Below are positions 1-7,957 of a DNA stretch of 56,949 bases, piece after piece. The stretch is from a virus. Position numbers and translations under genes: made by a program. Positions within the stretch are counted from its first letter, which is position 1. Every line of letters starts with the position of its first letter. The notes beneath the pieces were generated by a model that did no database searches, was not told where the DNA came from, and saw only the letters and a program-made list of their open reading frames with translations. The stretch covers positions 1 through 56,949 of IMG/VR virus record IMGVR_UViG_3300044568_000318. The stretch is one strand, 5' to 3'.

Positions 1-10
1 TGTACGCCTT
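1..10. other. Probable fold-back artefact at contig start
   Basis: These ten bases are the exact reverse complement of bases 31-40. They do not match what precedes the same sequence in the copy at the right end (56814-56823). The giant reading frame runs correctly through the right-end copy. This looks like a snap-back or mis-assembled tip rather than phage sequence. Confidence 0.75.
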
Positions 11-136
11 CCAAGGACAGCCCAGAGTGGAAGGCGTACATCGTCACCCGTGAGGCCATGCGTGATGTGGAGCTTGAGCTTCTTCGTGCACGGTACCTGT
101 CGTTCACTCAGGAGCGCGACTTCGCCTTCCGCGAGA
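11..136. repeat. Terminal redundancy, left copy (circular genome join)
   Basis: These 126 bases are identical to 56824-56949. One reading frame continues from the right end into this copy without interruption, as expected for an assembly of a circularly permuted or circular molecule. Removing one copy and the first ten bases gives a unit of about 56,813 bp. Because the overlap lies inside a coding sequence, it is more likely an assembly overlap than a genuine packaging repeat. Confidence 0.9.
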
Positions 137-2970
137 TCGGTGAGGTTACGCAGAACGGTAAGCTGACCACGGCTGAACGCAAGTTCTTCTCCGATGCGTA
201 CCGGCGCTACAAGGAGTTCTGGACCGAGAACCCGATCATCGATGAGAAGAACCGCGTCTCTCCGAATCAGAAGTCGATGGAGAAGGCCAACGAGTTCCTG
301 GCTGCGTTCAACAAGGCACTCATTGCTGAACAAAAGGAAGCCACTGACGCAGTAGCCAAGGAGCGCAACGACAAGTTGCGTGCGTTCCTGGAAGGTCCTG
401 CTGACGACTTCATCCTCTCCCTGGAAGCGTTCAAGGATCGGCTGGTCCGTAGCGAGGAGAACAAGTTCATCGTCCAGAACCGGATGAAGGATCTCATCGC
501 TTCCGATGTGTCCAACGATGGGGCCGATGTTGCCATCCGTCGCAACTTGGCCGGTGGTTACACGCCGATCCTGCGCCGTGGTGGGTTCCAGCTACGCATC
601 GCCGCCACGGTGGGCGGCAAGACTGTTCGCCTGAAGCAGGACTACAAGGACCAACTGGTCTACTCTCAGTTCGAGACCAGGGATGAAGCTGTCGAGTTGT
701 CCAAGCGGATCAACGCCGCGCTGTTCCAGGAAGGCGGGCAGCCCAAGACGTACAAGGTCGAGGCGTTCAACGAAGAGACGATGCAGTACGAGTTGATGGA
801 TGTGCAACTCACCGCAATCCCTGGTACTGCCCTCGATGGTATAGCCGCACCACCTGAGTTGAACCTCAACGAGTTCATACGTGGGCTCCGGCACTTCAGC
901 ATCGCCCTGCCACCCAAGAAGTTGGAGCAGGTCATCGTTGCCCTGACTGCACAGAACGACCGTGCCCGTCAGCGGCTGGAGCGCAACTTCGTGCCCGGTG
1001 GTAGCACTGACGCAGGGCGTGCCGTTGCCGAGCACATCGAAGCACGGGCGTCCACCATCGCCAAGATCATCATGCGCCCGAAGTTGGCCGAGTTGACCAA
1101 CCTCAACATGCGCAGTACCCGCTCACTGTGGTACGGCGATGAGAACCGCCTGCGGCTGCTGAAGGAAGCCGTCGAGCAAGCAACCCCCGAATCCCGTGGG
1201 GCCGCGCAGCGCGAGTATGAGTTCTATGCGTACCAGTACAACAAGACCAATCCAATGGTCAAGGGTGTACGTGTAGAGCGTGGAGCACAGTACTTCAACG
1301 AGGCTGCAAGTGCTCTTCAGTTCCTGGAGCAGAACCGCAACGTCGATGAGTCTGACTTCGCTTCGGGCAAGGTTGCCTCGCAGGTCCGTGCTGCCACGAG
1401 CTACATGCAGTTGGGCGGGTCTGTTGCCACGGGTGCGCTGAACTACATCGGTGCTCTGACCAACAGCCTTGCGTACATGGCGACGTACAACCCGAAGACT
1501 GCCTTCGGTGGGGGTCTCGGACTCGGCAAGTCTGTTGCGGAGTTCAGCAGGGCACTGAACCAAGTAGGGTTGCGCAGGGCTGTCGGCGCACGCCTGGGTA
1601 GAGAGGAAGACCTCAACACCGCTGAGTTCTACACCAGGGTGGCTGCAAGTCCGGAGCTTCAGAAACGGTATGGACTGACCAAGGATGAAGCAGAGTTCCT
1701 GGCTTTCGAGATCCGCGAAGGCGAGATGGTGCCAGCACTGTCCAACGCCACGACCAACACCGCCCGTGGCCGGGTCAGTAGCGGTGCGGCACAGAAGTTC
1801 CTGGACGGATGGATGTGGACGTTCAACTCCACGGAACAAGCTGTGCGTCGTGCTGTGGGTCTGGCGATGTACCGCATGGAGTTCGCACGTGCCAGGGGGG
1901 CAGGACTCGCAGACGCTGACGCACGCAAGCTGGCGCAGGAGTCGGCGGTCAACGCACTGCGCTTCACGCTCGGTGACTACTCGGTCTTGAACCGCCCGCC
2001 GATGTGGCGCAGCGGAGTGCTGTCGTTCGTCTACATCTACAAGACGTTCCCGACGATGAGCATCCAGTTGTTCAAGCGGCTACCCTGGAAGGGGCGGATG
2101 TACATGCTGGCCGCGCTGTTTGTGTTGGGCGGTATCACTGCGTTCCCGTTCGCTGAGGACATCGAAGACCTTATCGACACCATCGCGCAAGGACTCGGAC
2201 TCAAACAAGCCAGCGTCCGCTACGAGATCGCCAAGGTCCTGGACGAACTCGCCCCCGGTGTGTCGCCCTATGTCCTGCGGGGCTTCGCCAACGCCTACTT
2301 CCCCGGCAACACGGCTGATCGCATCAGTCTTGGCAACTTTCTTCCTGGTACGGGTGTCCTACTCGCAGGGGCCAACATCTCCAAGGAAGTTACCGACATG
2401 GCAGGACCTGCTGTGTCGATGCTTCTGGGGACTGCATCCACGATGGTCGATGTGGTCCGTGCGCCGTTCACGGAGCGCGTCTCCTGGGTGGACATCCTGC
2501 GGGAGTCTCCGGTGACAATGCTCCGGGCTTTTGGTGACTCCGTGGCCTACACGCAGTCAGGGGCCATCGTGGACAAGCGCGGGTACGTGGTGTCGGAAGA
2601 TCTCGGTGTATCGACACTGGCTGTGCGGTTGCTCGGGTTCTACCCGGCTGCGGCTACCGAGCAGTACGACGTGATCCGCGTCGCCAAGCGGATGACCGAC
2701 TACCAGAAAGAAGTTGTGGCGGGCTTCCGGCAGGCGTGGATCAAGGCCAAGATCCAAGGTGACGAGGATCAGGCGCAGCAGGTCGTGGACTCTGTGAATG
2801 CATGGAACGAAGGTGCACGCGGCACCGCCCTGGAGATCCGCAACTTCCTACCCAACGCAACCAAGGCGCTGCGAGAAGCACAGCGTCCTGCTGGCGAGCG
2901 GTTCCTCAAGTCGGCACCTCGTGCCGCACGAGAGGACATCGAGACCGTGGCAGATCTGCTGGGATACTAG
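13..2970 (+). CDS. Giant polyvalent virion protein, C-terminal third (continues from 50754..56949)
   Basis: This is the C-terminal part of a protein of about 3,009 residues whose start is at 50754. The codon at the join encodes residue 2024, and the ATG at 58 is an internal methionine (residue 2040), not the start. The part begins with charged, probably helical sequence. A Gly/Ala-rich hydrophobic stretch lies near 1400-1530, and a membrane-like segment (MLAALFVLGGITAFPF) near 2104-2151. The last 200 residues are charged and helical. Position after the other internal virion proteins, huge size and hydrophobic patches fit a protein ejected with the DNA, like the large internal or polyvalent proteins of podoviruses; that function is inferred. 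The TAG stop overlaps the TAG of the convergent primase gene. Confidence 0.88.
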   Translation, partial: KDSPEWKAYIVTREAMRDVELELLRARYLSFTQERDFAFREIGEVTQNGKLTTAERKFFSDAYRRYKEFWTENPIIDEKNRVSPNQKSMEKANEFLAAFNKALIAEQKEATDAVAKERNDKLRAFLEGPADDFILSLEAFKDRLVRSEENKFIVQNRMKDLIASDVSNDGADVAIRRNLAGGYTPILRRGGFQLRIAATVGGKTVRLKQDYKDQLVYSQFETRDEAVELSKRINAALFQEGGQPKTYKVEAFNEETMQYELMDVQLTAIPGTALDGIAAPPELNLNEFIRGLRHFSIALPPKKLEQVIVALTAQNDRARQRLERNFVPGGSTDAGRAVAEHIEARASTIAKIIMRPKLAELTNLNMRSTRSLWYGDENRLRLLKEAVEQATPESRGAAQREYEFYAYQYNKTNPMVKGVRVERGAQYFNEAASALQFLEQNRNVDESDFASGKVASQVRAATSYMQLGGSVATGALNYIGALTNSLAYMATYNPKTAFGGGLGLGKSVAEFSRALNQVGLRRAVGARLGREEDLNTAEFYTRVAASPELQKRYGLTKDEAEFLAFEIREGEMVPALSNATTNTARGRVSSGAAQKFLDGWMWTFNSTEQAVRRAVGLAMYRMEFARARGAGLADADARKLAQESAVNALRFTLGDYSVLNRPPMWRSGVLSFVYIYKTFPTMSIQLFKRLPWKGRMYMLAALFVLGGITAFPFAEDIEDLIDTIAQGLGLKQASVRYEIAKVLDELAPGVSPYVLRGFANAYFPGNTADRISLGNFLPGTGVLLAGANISKEVTDMAGPAVSMLLGTASTMVDVVRAPFTERVSWVDILRESPVTMLRAFGDSVAYTQSGAIVDKRGYVVSEDLGVSTLAVRLLGFYPAAATEQYDVIRVAKRMTDYQKEVVAGFRQAWIKAKIQGDEDQAQQVVDSVNAWNEGARGTALEIRNFLPNATKALREAQRPAGERFLKSAPRAAREDIETVADLLGY

Positions 2971-5840
2971 ACAGCCTTGAGTTGGCCGAAGGCCATGTTC
3001 TCGTAGGACTGGTCTGCTTCGTCAAGGATACCCTGCAAGCGTGGGTGGTTCAGGTTCACGCCGATCACGTAGACCTGACCGAGCTTGGCCGGGGTGTCCT
3101 TGCCGAGGTACGCCTTCTTCGACGAAGGTGTGGCAATCGCAGACTCCTCAGTAAGTTCCTGGATGAAGGTCTTGTAGTCGGCGCCTCGCTGTGACAGCCA
3201 GCGCCGGAAGTGCGCCCGGTCGAGGAAGACCGTGCCGTAGTTGAACGCCTCGGCGGCACTCTTGCGGTACACGTCGAACCGCACACGGATGTCGTTGCGT
3301 GGCATACGGCTGAAGTCCACGGTGGGCTTCTGCGTGCCGGTGTGCATGACGGTGACGGCTGTGTCCGCGCAGTCGTTGAGGTAGTCCGACAGCATGTCGA
3401 ACGCATCGAGCTTGCTCTCCTGCACGGTACGCCTGATGGCACCCACCTGGGCCAGGGTCCACTCCACGCCGGGGCGCGGGTCGTGCTGTATCAGGCCCCA
3501 GTCCTTCGCCATCGTGGAGGCAAGGTCGGCCATGATGATGGCTTGCTCCCAGAACCGCTCCTCGCCTGCGAACTTGCACTGGTACCGCTTGTTGAACGTG
3601 GCCGTCGCTTCTGCGATGGCGGCCTTGCATCCGTCAGGACCGAGTTCCAGCAACTTGCTGATGAATGCGCGTCCGATGTGGCCGTAGTTGCCCATGAGGA
3701 ACTGGTATATCCGCCGTCCTGCCATGCTGTCCTTGGTGAACATGGGGTGCGAAGGCACGCTGACTTCCAGGATCCGGGCCATCTGTGCATCCGTGTCGAG
3801 GCCGGAGGCGATGAGCTTGGACTGCATGGACTTGTTGGTGGACACCACGACAGGCATAGCCCAGGTACGTGCGTCTCGCTCCTCAGCGTTGCGGGTCATC
3901 CGCGCCTTGTCCCGGCCCTGCGATACCCAGTAGGCGAAGTCTCCGACCTCCTTGTCGTCCATCATGGTGACTTCATCGATGGTCATGGGCATGTGGCAGT
4001 ACAGGCCCATGCGGCTGAACAAGGAGTTCTGCGTGAACTTGGCTGCGAAGTGCAGCTTGTCCGGGTTGCCGTAGATCGACTGCACCCAGTACTGGGCCAG
4101 CGTCTTACCACCACCCGTGGGGCCATACAGCGACACGGTGAGACCCTTGAGGCCGGTGAACGCATACAGCGGAGCCGACAGGCCCACACCCAGGGCGAAG
4201 GAGTGCGCGTGCAGTCCGGTGCGGTCGATGAGGCGGGTGAAGTCCACCCACTCGCTGAGTTCCCCTGAGGTGCCGTACAACTCGTGGCCCAGACGGGCGC
4301 TGCCAGCAGACAGGCTCACATCTTCAGAGATGACGGTGCCGTCCTCGGTACGGCGCAGGATCGTGTCACCAATGACGAACTGAGAGAAGTTGTCCTTCCA
4401 CCCCATCGTGGAGTACAGGTTCGTCATGGCACGCTTCTGCCGTAGTTCATCCATGTACGAGCGCAGCATGAGTTGAAAGTACTCCGTTTGTCGAACGCCA
4501 GCAAGCACGATGCCCTGGTCGGCTATCTCGGTAGTGAAGTCCTTGATGCGGGGGACCGTGAGGTACGCCTGCCGTAGCGACAGTTCGGTCCATCCTGAGT
4601 GTGGGCGCTTCCAGCAGTAGCGCACGGTCTCGTAGCCCAGCCCTTCGTCCTTGCCATAGGCCACGGGGTAGATGTCGAACTTGCACACGTCGATGTCGGT
4701 GTCATCGATCACAGCCTTCAGCCCATCCACAGTGCGCTTGAACGGACGCGGCAGCGGTACATCCGTCGAGACGAATGCGGGCACATCCGTGCTGGGCTTG
4801 ACCTCTTGGTACTGCACACCCAGGCGGGCGGGTGAGCCGATCTTGTCTCTGAACTTGCAGCCTTTGCAGCCGCCCGGTCTGTCAGTCTCAAACTTGCTGC
4901 ACGTCGTTGGTCCGGTGGTAGAGTTGCGCCAGTGCTCCAACTTGTGGAGCGTGACCTGTGCGTTGAAGTCCGGGTGCTGGTCGCTCCATGCGATGGCCGT
5001 AGCCTCAGGCTCCGTGCAGTGCGCAGCCACACCAATCAGGTCGTACCACAGGGGCTCAGGCACCTCGGCCTGATTCTTCACCGCCCAGTTGATCTGCTGG
5101 CACTTGGCGTATACCACGCCTGCGATGGCAGGAGGGAAGTCCTGCTTGACCTGCAACGCACTGGTCAACGTGCTGGTGGATGTGTGCTGCACCGTCGCCG
5201 GCGTAACGCTGGGAACACCCAGCTTCGTCCTGGCTGCGAACGGTGCCAGTGCTGCGGTGATGGTGCTCAGGTCGTAGTCAGGCGCATCGGCCAGTAGCGT
5301 GACCTGTGTGCTGCTCTTCGGGTTGGTCGTCCCTACAGGTCGCAGTACGCGGGCACTGTCGCCGGGTACTGCTGGGTCGATGTGGAACTCCCTGTCCTGG
5401 CACGCAGCCTTGAGCGCAAGTGCCACGGGCTTCCACTGCTCGAGCGAGACATCCTCCGTCAGGCACCAGTAAACATGTAGTCCGTTGCCTGAGTCCACGA
5501 TCATCGGCCGTGGTAGACGTGTGTCCTTGAGGAACTTCGCCAGTGCAGCGACACCGTCCCTCTTCGTCGCGTATGGCTTGTTCGGTCCACAGTCCACATC
5601 GAGCGCCAGCACCTTGACTGCCCGTGCGTTGTCCTGTGTTCGCCGTCCCTTCTCAGCGAACGCTGAGATGGCGTAGTACGTGTTGTTGCCGCGTTTGTCG
5701 GAAGCGGTCACCGCCCGTGTGAGGTCCTCTACCGTCGAGAAGAATCCATGCCTTGCACCTTCACCAGTGTTGATGACGGCTGTGACGTAGAAACCCGATG
5801 ACGGAAGAACCCGCTGAAGGAAATTCAACGTGTCCATCAT
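2967..5840 (-). CDS. Primase-helicase: AEP-type primase fused to DUF927-like ATPase
   Basis: A 957-residue replication protein. The N-terminal half has the archaeo-eukaryotic primase signature: LALDVDCG (about residues 78-85) supplies the DxD metal site, and DSGNGLHVYW (116-125) the sxH-type motif. A cysteine cluster (C314, C325, C328) may bind metal. The C-terminal half is a P-loop ATPase of the DUF927 type, with Walker A GPTGGGKT (573-580) and Walker B MTIDEV (about 619-624). It probably primes and unwinds DNA at the phage fork together with the polymerase at 12128-14848. It is the last gene of the leftward operon and ends tail to tail with the giant virion gene, sharing CTAG at 2967-2970. 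Domain identity is confident; direction of unwinding and primer type cannot be read from the sequence. Confidence 0.93.
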   Translation of the reverse strand: MMDTLNFLQRVLPSSGFYVTAVINTGEGARHGFFSTVEDLTRAVTASDKRGNNTYYAISAFAEKGRRTQDNARAVKVLALDVDCGPNKPYATKRDGVAALAKFLKDTRLPRPMIVDSGNGLHVYWCLTEDVSLEQWKPVALALKAACQDREFHIDPAVPGDSARVLRPVGTTNPKSSTQVTLLADAPDYDLSTITAALAPFAARTKLGVPSVTPATVQHTSTSTLTSALQVKQDFPPAIAGVVYAKCQQINWAVKNQAEVPEPLWYDLIGVAAHCTEPEATAIAWSDQHPDFNAQVTLHKLEHWRNSTTGPTTCSKFETDRPGGCKGCKFRDKIGSPARLGVQYQEVKPSTDVPAFVSTDVPLPRPFKRTVDGLKAVIDDTDIDVCKFDIYPVAYGKDEGLGYETVRYCWKRPHSGWTELSLRQAYLTVPRIKDFTTEIADQGIVLAGVRQTEYFQLMLRSYMDELRQKRAMTNLYSTMGWKDNFSQFVIGDTILRRTEDGTVISEDVSLSAGSARLGHELYGTSGELSEWVDFTRLIDRTGLHAHSFALGVGLSAPLYAFTGLKGLTVSLYGPTGGGKTLAQYWVQSIYGNPDKLHFAAKFTQNSLFSRMGLYCHMPMTIDEVTMMDDKEVGDFAYWVSQGRDKARMTRNAEERDARTWAMPVVVSTNKSMQSKLIASGLDTDAQMARILEVSVPSHPMFTKDSMAGRRIYQFLMGNYGHIGRAFISKLLELGPDGCKAAIAEATATFNKRYQCKFAGEERFWEQAIIMADLASTMAKDWGLIQHDPRPGVEWTLAQVGAIRRTVQESKLDAFDMLSDYLNDCADTAVTVMHTGTQKPTVDFSRMPRNDIRVRFDVYRKSAAEAFNYGTVFLDRAHFRRWLSQRGADYKTFIQELTEESAIATPSSKKAYLGKDTPAKLGQVYVIGVNLNHPRLQGILDEADQSYENMAFGQLKAV

Positions 5841-5878
5841 GCCCCTGCGAAAGTGAGGGGATTGCTCCCCTCACTGCC

Positions 5879-6163
5879 CTACTTATCACCGTCCAGGATC
5901 TGCTTCAGCCGAGCGAACCGTTGTGGTTGGCCTGCGGCAATGACTTCGGGCATGGGCCATGCGTGGTCGGTCATGACTGCCAGAAGCCTGCGAAGCATAG
6001 TGCGGACGGTCTCGTCGTTGCTCTTGCGCAGGGCCTTCCCCCTGACCCAGCCATAGTACGTCATCCGGGACACACCAAGCAACTTGGACATGTCCGTTGT
6101 CGTCAGTAGCATGTGCTTGCGCAGAGCCTCGACCTTGGCGAAGTCGATGGGCTTAGGCGTCAT
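5879..6163 (-). CDS. Small helix-turn-helix DNA-binding protein
   Basis: A 94-residue protein. Residues about 20-45 read like a Cro/XRE-type helix-turn-helix (TTTDMSKLLGVSRMTYYGWV), followed by a basic helix. It overlaps the 3' end of the SSB-like gene by 11 bases and lies just upstream of the primase gene, so all are probably co-transcribed. It could be a regulator acting on the dyads at 24.1-24.6 kb or a replication accessory factor. No ligand-binding domain is visible. The family call is good; the target is unknown. Confidence 0.8.
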   Translation of the reverse strand: MTPKPIDFAKVEALRKHMLLTTTDMSKLLGVSRMTYYGWVRGKALRKSNDETVRTMLRRLLAVMTDHAWPMPEVIAAGQPQRFARLKQILDGDK

Positions 6164-7154
6164 CTGCCGCTACCTCACCGACGAGCGCGGCGATCTCATC
6201 GGCCAGCGAACTCGCTGCCGCAGCAGGAGCCGCAGCCGGTGCAGGAGCCGCTGCCTTCACGGGCTTCGCCGCCACAGGCGCAGGGGCCGGAGCCGCTGCC
6301 TTGGGTGCACCGAAACCACGCTTCGCAGCCACCGGAGCCGCTGCCGGTGCAGGGGCGGGTGCAGGGGTAGGAGCCGGGGCGGGAGCAGCCACGACAGCGG
6401 GTTTCGATGCAGCCTTCGGTGCCGCGATCTTCGGCACCTCAACCGGTTGGCGGGGAACTTCGCCAGTGATCTCACGCACTTGGTCGGAGCCGAAGAGTGC
6501 GTCAACAACTTGCTGCGTCTCTGCATCCATGAAGCCGCCGAAGCCGAAGGCCAGCTTCGGGAACGAGGCGCTGGGATCGAAGGATACCTTGGTCTTCACC
6601 ACCTCGGCAGGGATGCCGCGCATACGCAGTTCGTTCTGGTACTGGTTCAGCCCCTTGAGCGCAGCCGGGGTGACTTCCAGCAGGTACACCGGGCCGGACG
6701 GATCGTCCGCTGCCACCACAGCCAGACGCTTGCGGTCGCTGCACGCCTTGAGTTGCTGGCCGGACGGACCGATCTTGGAGCCCCATGCGTTGTGCGGGCA
6801 GGACGCACACAGTTCGTTCTGCGGCTCGGTGGACTGCGGGTCAGGGCTCACACCATCCAGCGAGAAGCACTCGGGTGCCTGCGGCTCAGAGTCCTGGGAC
6901 CATGCCTTGGCGTACCACGTCTTCGACAGTTTGGGGTTGGCACCGACGATGACCACATCCAGGGTCAGCGTGTCGAGCACGGTCTCGGTGTCGCCCTCCT
7001 GGATACGGAAGCGGCTGGACTTGATGGAGATCTTGGGGAAGCCGCCACCTTGGGACAGGCCACCGGCCAGGGACTGCGTCAGCGTAGACGGGGCACCGAT
7101 GCGGGCAGCGAGGTGGGCGGGGATCTGGATGTTCACGGGGACGATGTTGCTCAT
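6153..7154 (-). CDS. Putative single-stranded-DNA-binding protein with Pro/Ala linker and acidic tail
   Basis: A 333-residue protein. The N-terminal ~220 residues form a globular domain with cysteines that could hold zinc (ECFSLDG, CASCPHN, CSDRK). Then comes a low-complexity Pro/Ala/Lys linker of about 80 residues with repeated PAPAPA. The C-terminus is short and acidic (EVAADDA). A globular domain, a flexible linker and an acidic tip is the layout of phage ssDNA-binding proteins such as T7 gp2.5 or T4 gp32, and the neighbours (helicase, primase, nucleases) support that role. The start at 7154 follows an AAGGAA ribosome site. No clear OB-fold motif can be seen by eye, so the function is inferred. 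Confidence 0.7.
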   Translation of the reverse strand: MSNIVPVNIQIPAHLAARIGAPSTLTQSLAGGLSQGGGFPKISIKSSRFRIQEGDTETVLDTLTLDVVIVGANPKLSKTWYAKAWSQDSEPQAPECFSLDGVSPDPQSTEPQNELCASCPHNAWGSKIGPSGQQLKACSDRKRLAVVAADDPSGPVYLLEVTPAALKGLNQYQNELRMRGIPAEVVKTKVSFDPSASFPKLAFGFGGFMDAETQQVVDALFGSDQVREITGEVPRQPVEVPKIAAPKAASKPAVVAAPAPAPTPAPAPAPAAAPVAAKRGFGAPKAAAPAPAPVAAKPVKAAAPAPAAAPAAAASSLADEIAALVGEVAADDA

Positions 7155-7163
7155 GTGGGTTCC

Positions 7164-7502
7164 TTAGAAGGATGAGTTGGCGGACTTCTGGGCAGCGTAC
7201 GCCTGTGCTGCATGATGTTTTTTGATGTCGCTGCCGGACATCATGGCTTCCCTCGCAGTGACCGTTGCGATGAAGTCTGCGATGGCCTGCGTGTCAGCGC
7301 AGTAGCGGAAGGTTCCGGCTCGGTCCGAGTACGGGCTACCTCGTTGCATGGCGATGTAGCCGTTCTCGATCTTCCACGCCACGACCGCAGCCTGGGTCTC
7401 GGACACCATGTTCATGAACCCGTGTCCGAAGTTAGATGGTTGCTCCGGTGGCGGGACGGTGTCGCTGTGCAGCCACCTGCGGATCATGTTCTTCAGTCCC
7501 AT
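7164..7502 (-). CDS. Hypothetical protein in replication operon
   Basis: A 112-residue soluble protein between the SSB-like gene and the 150-residue gene, with 9 and 2 base gaps. The N-terminus (MGLKNMIRRWLHSD) is a short amphipathic helix. The remainder is mixed, with an Ala/Gln-rich C-terminus. I do not recognise the family. Co-transcription with the replication genes is likely from the spacing. Confidence 0.75.
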   Translation of the reverse strand: MGLKNMIRRWLHSDTVPPPEQPSNFGHGFMNMVSETQAAVVAWKIENGYIAMQRGSPYSDRAGTFRYCADTQAIADFIATVTAREAMMSGSDIKKHHAAQAYAAQKSANSSF

Positions 7503-7504
7503 GT

Positions 7505-7957
7505 CTACTCCTCTGCCTTGGCACCGGGCTTGCGAATGTTCACCTCCAGCTTGGTGCCGTAGTTCACACCGGGGGGAACGGTCTTGTTCTGCTGGATGTA
7601 GCCACGCACAGCCACCTTGCTGATGCGCTTCTCCAGCATGTCGTACGCTTCGTTCGTACGGATGAAGTCCAGCACGGCATCCCAGTCAGCCACGTTCGCG
7701 TAGTCGGTGGTCGTCAGGAACGCAGTGCCGAAGTCGGATTTGAAGGATGTGACTCCCTGTTCGTCCGCCTTCTCCTTGATCCACGCTTCCAGCTTCGCCA
7801 TGTTGGCCTTGATGCCGTCCACGCGGGACTTCATCTCTGCCTCGATGGCATCCTTCTGGCTGCGCAGGGCCATGTACGTACGGATGACATCCCCGATGTT
7901 GGGGACGCCTATCCTCTGCCTCGCGTCGGAGGCAACCTCTTGCTCGCTCATGATCAC
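7505..7957 (-). CDS. Coiled-coil protein, Gam/Gp157-like layout
   Basis: About 150 residues. A GTG at 7957 overlaps the helicase stop (GTGA), while an ATG at 7951 has a GGAAG site in front and is the likelier start. Residues about 30-70 form a charged helix rich in Lys/Glu, followed by a segment FKSDFGTAFLTTTDYANV. A long helix followed by a beta-hairpin resembles the arrangement of Mu Gam or siphovirus Gp157 proteins that protect DNA ends or modulate nucleases. That comparison is of layout only. It sits next to helicase and nuclease genes. Confidence 0.75.
   Translation of the reverse strand: MIMSEQEVASDARQRIGVPNIGDVIRTYMALRSQKDAIEAEMKSRVDGIKANMAKLEAWIKEKADEQGVTSFKSDFGTAFLTTTDYANVADWDAVLDFIRTNEAYDMLEKRISKVAVRGYIQQNKTVPPGVNYGTKLEVNIRKPGAKAEE

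Noticed and set aside
3210-4268. Open frame of 352 codons on the plus strand
   Set aside because: Shadow of the primase-ATPase gene; Val/Arg/His-rich composition typical of reverse-strand translation.
7505-7957. Assignment as a true Mu Gam homologue
   Set aside because: Only the helix-plus-hairpin layout agrees; no residue-level signature could be confirmed by eye.
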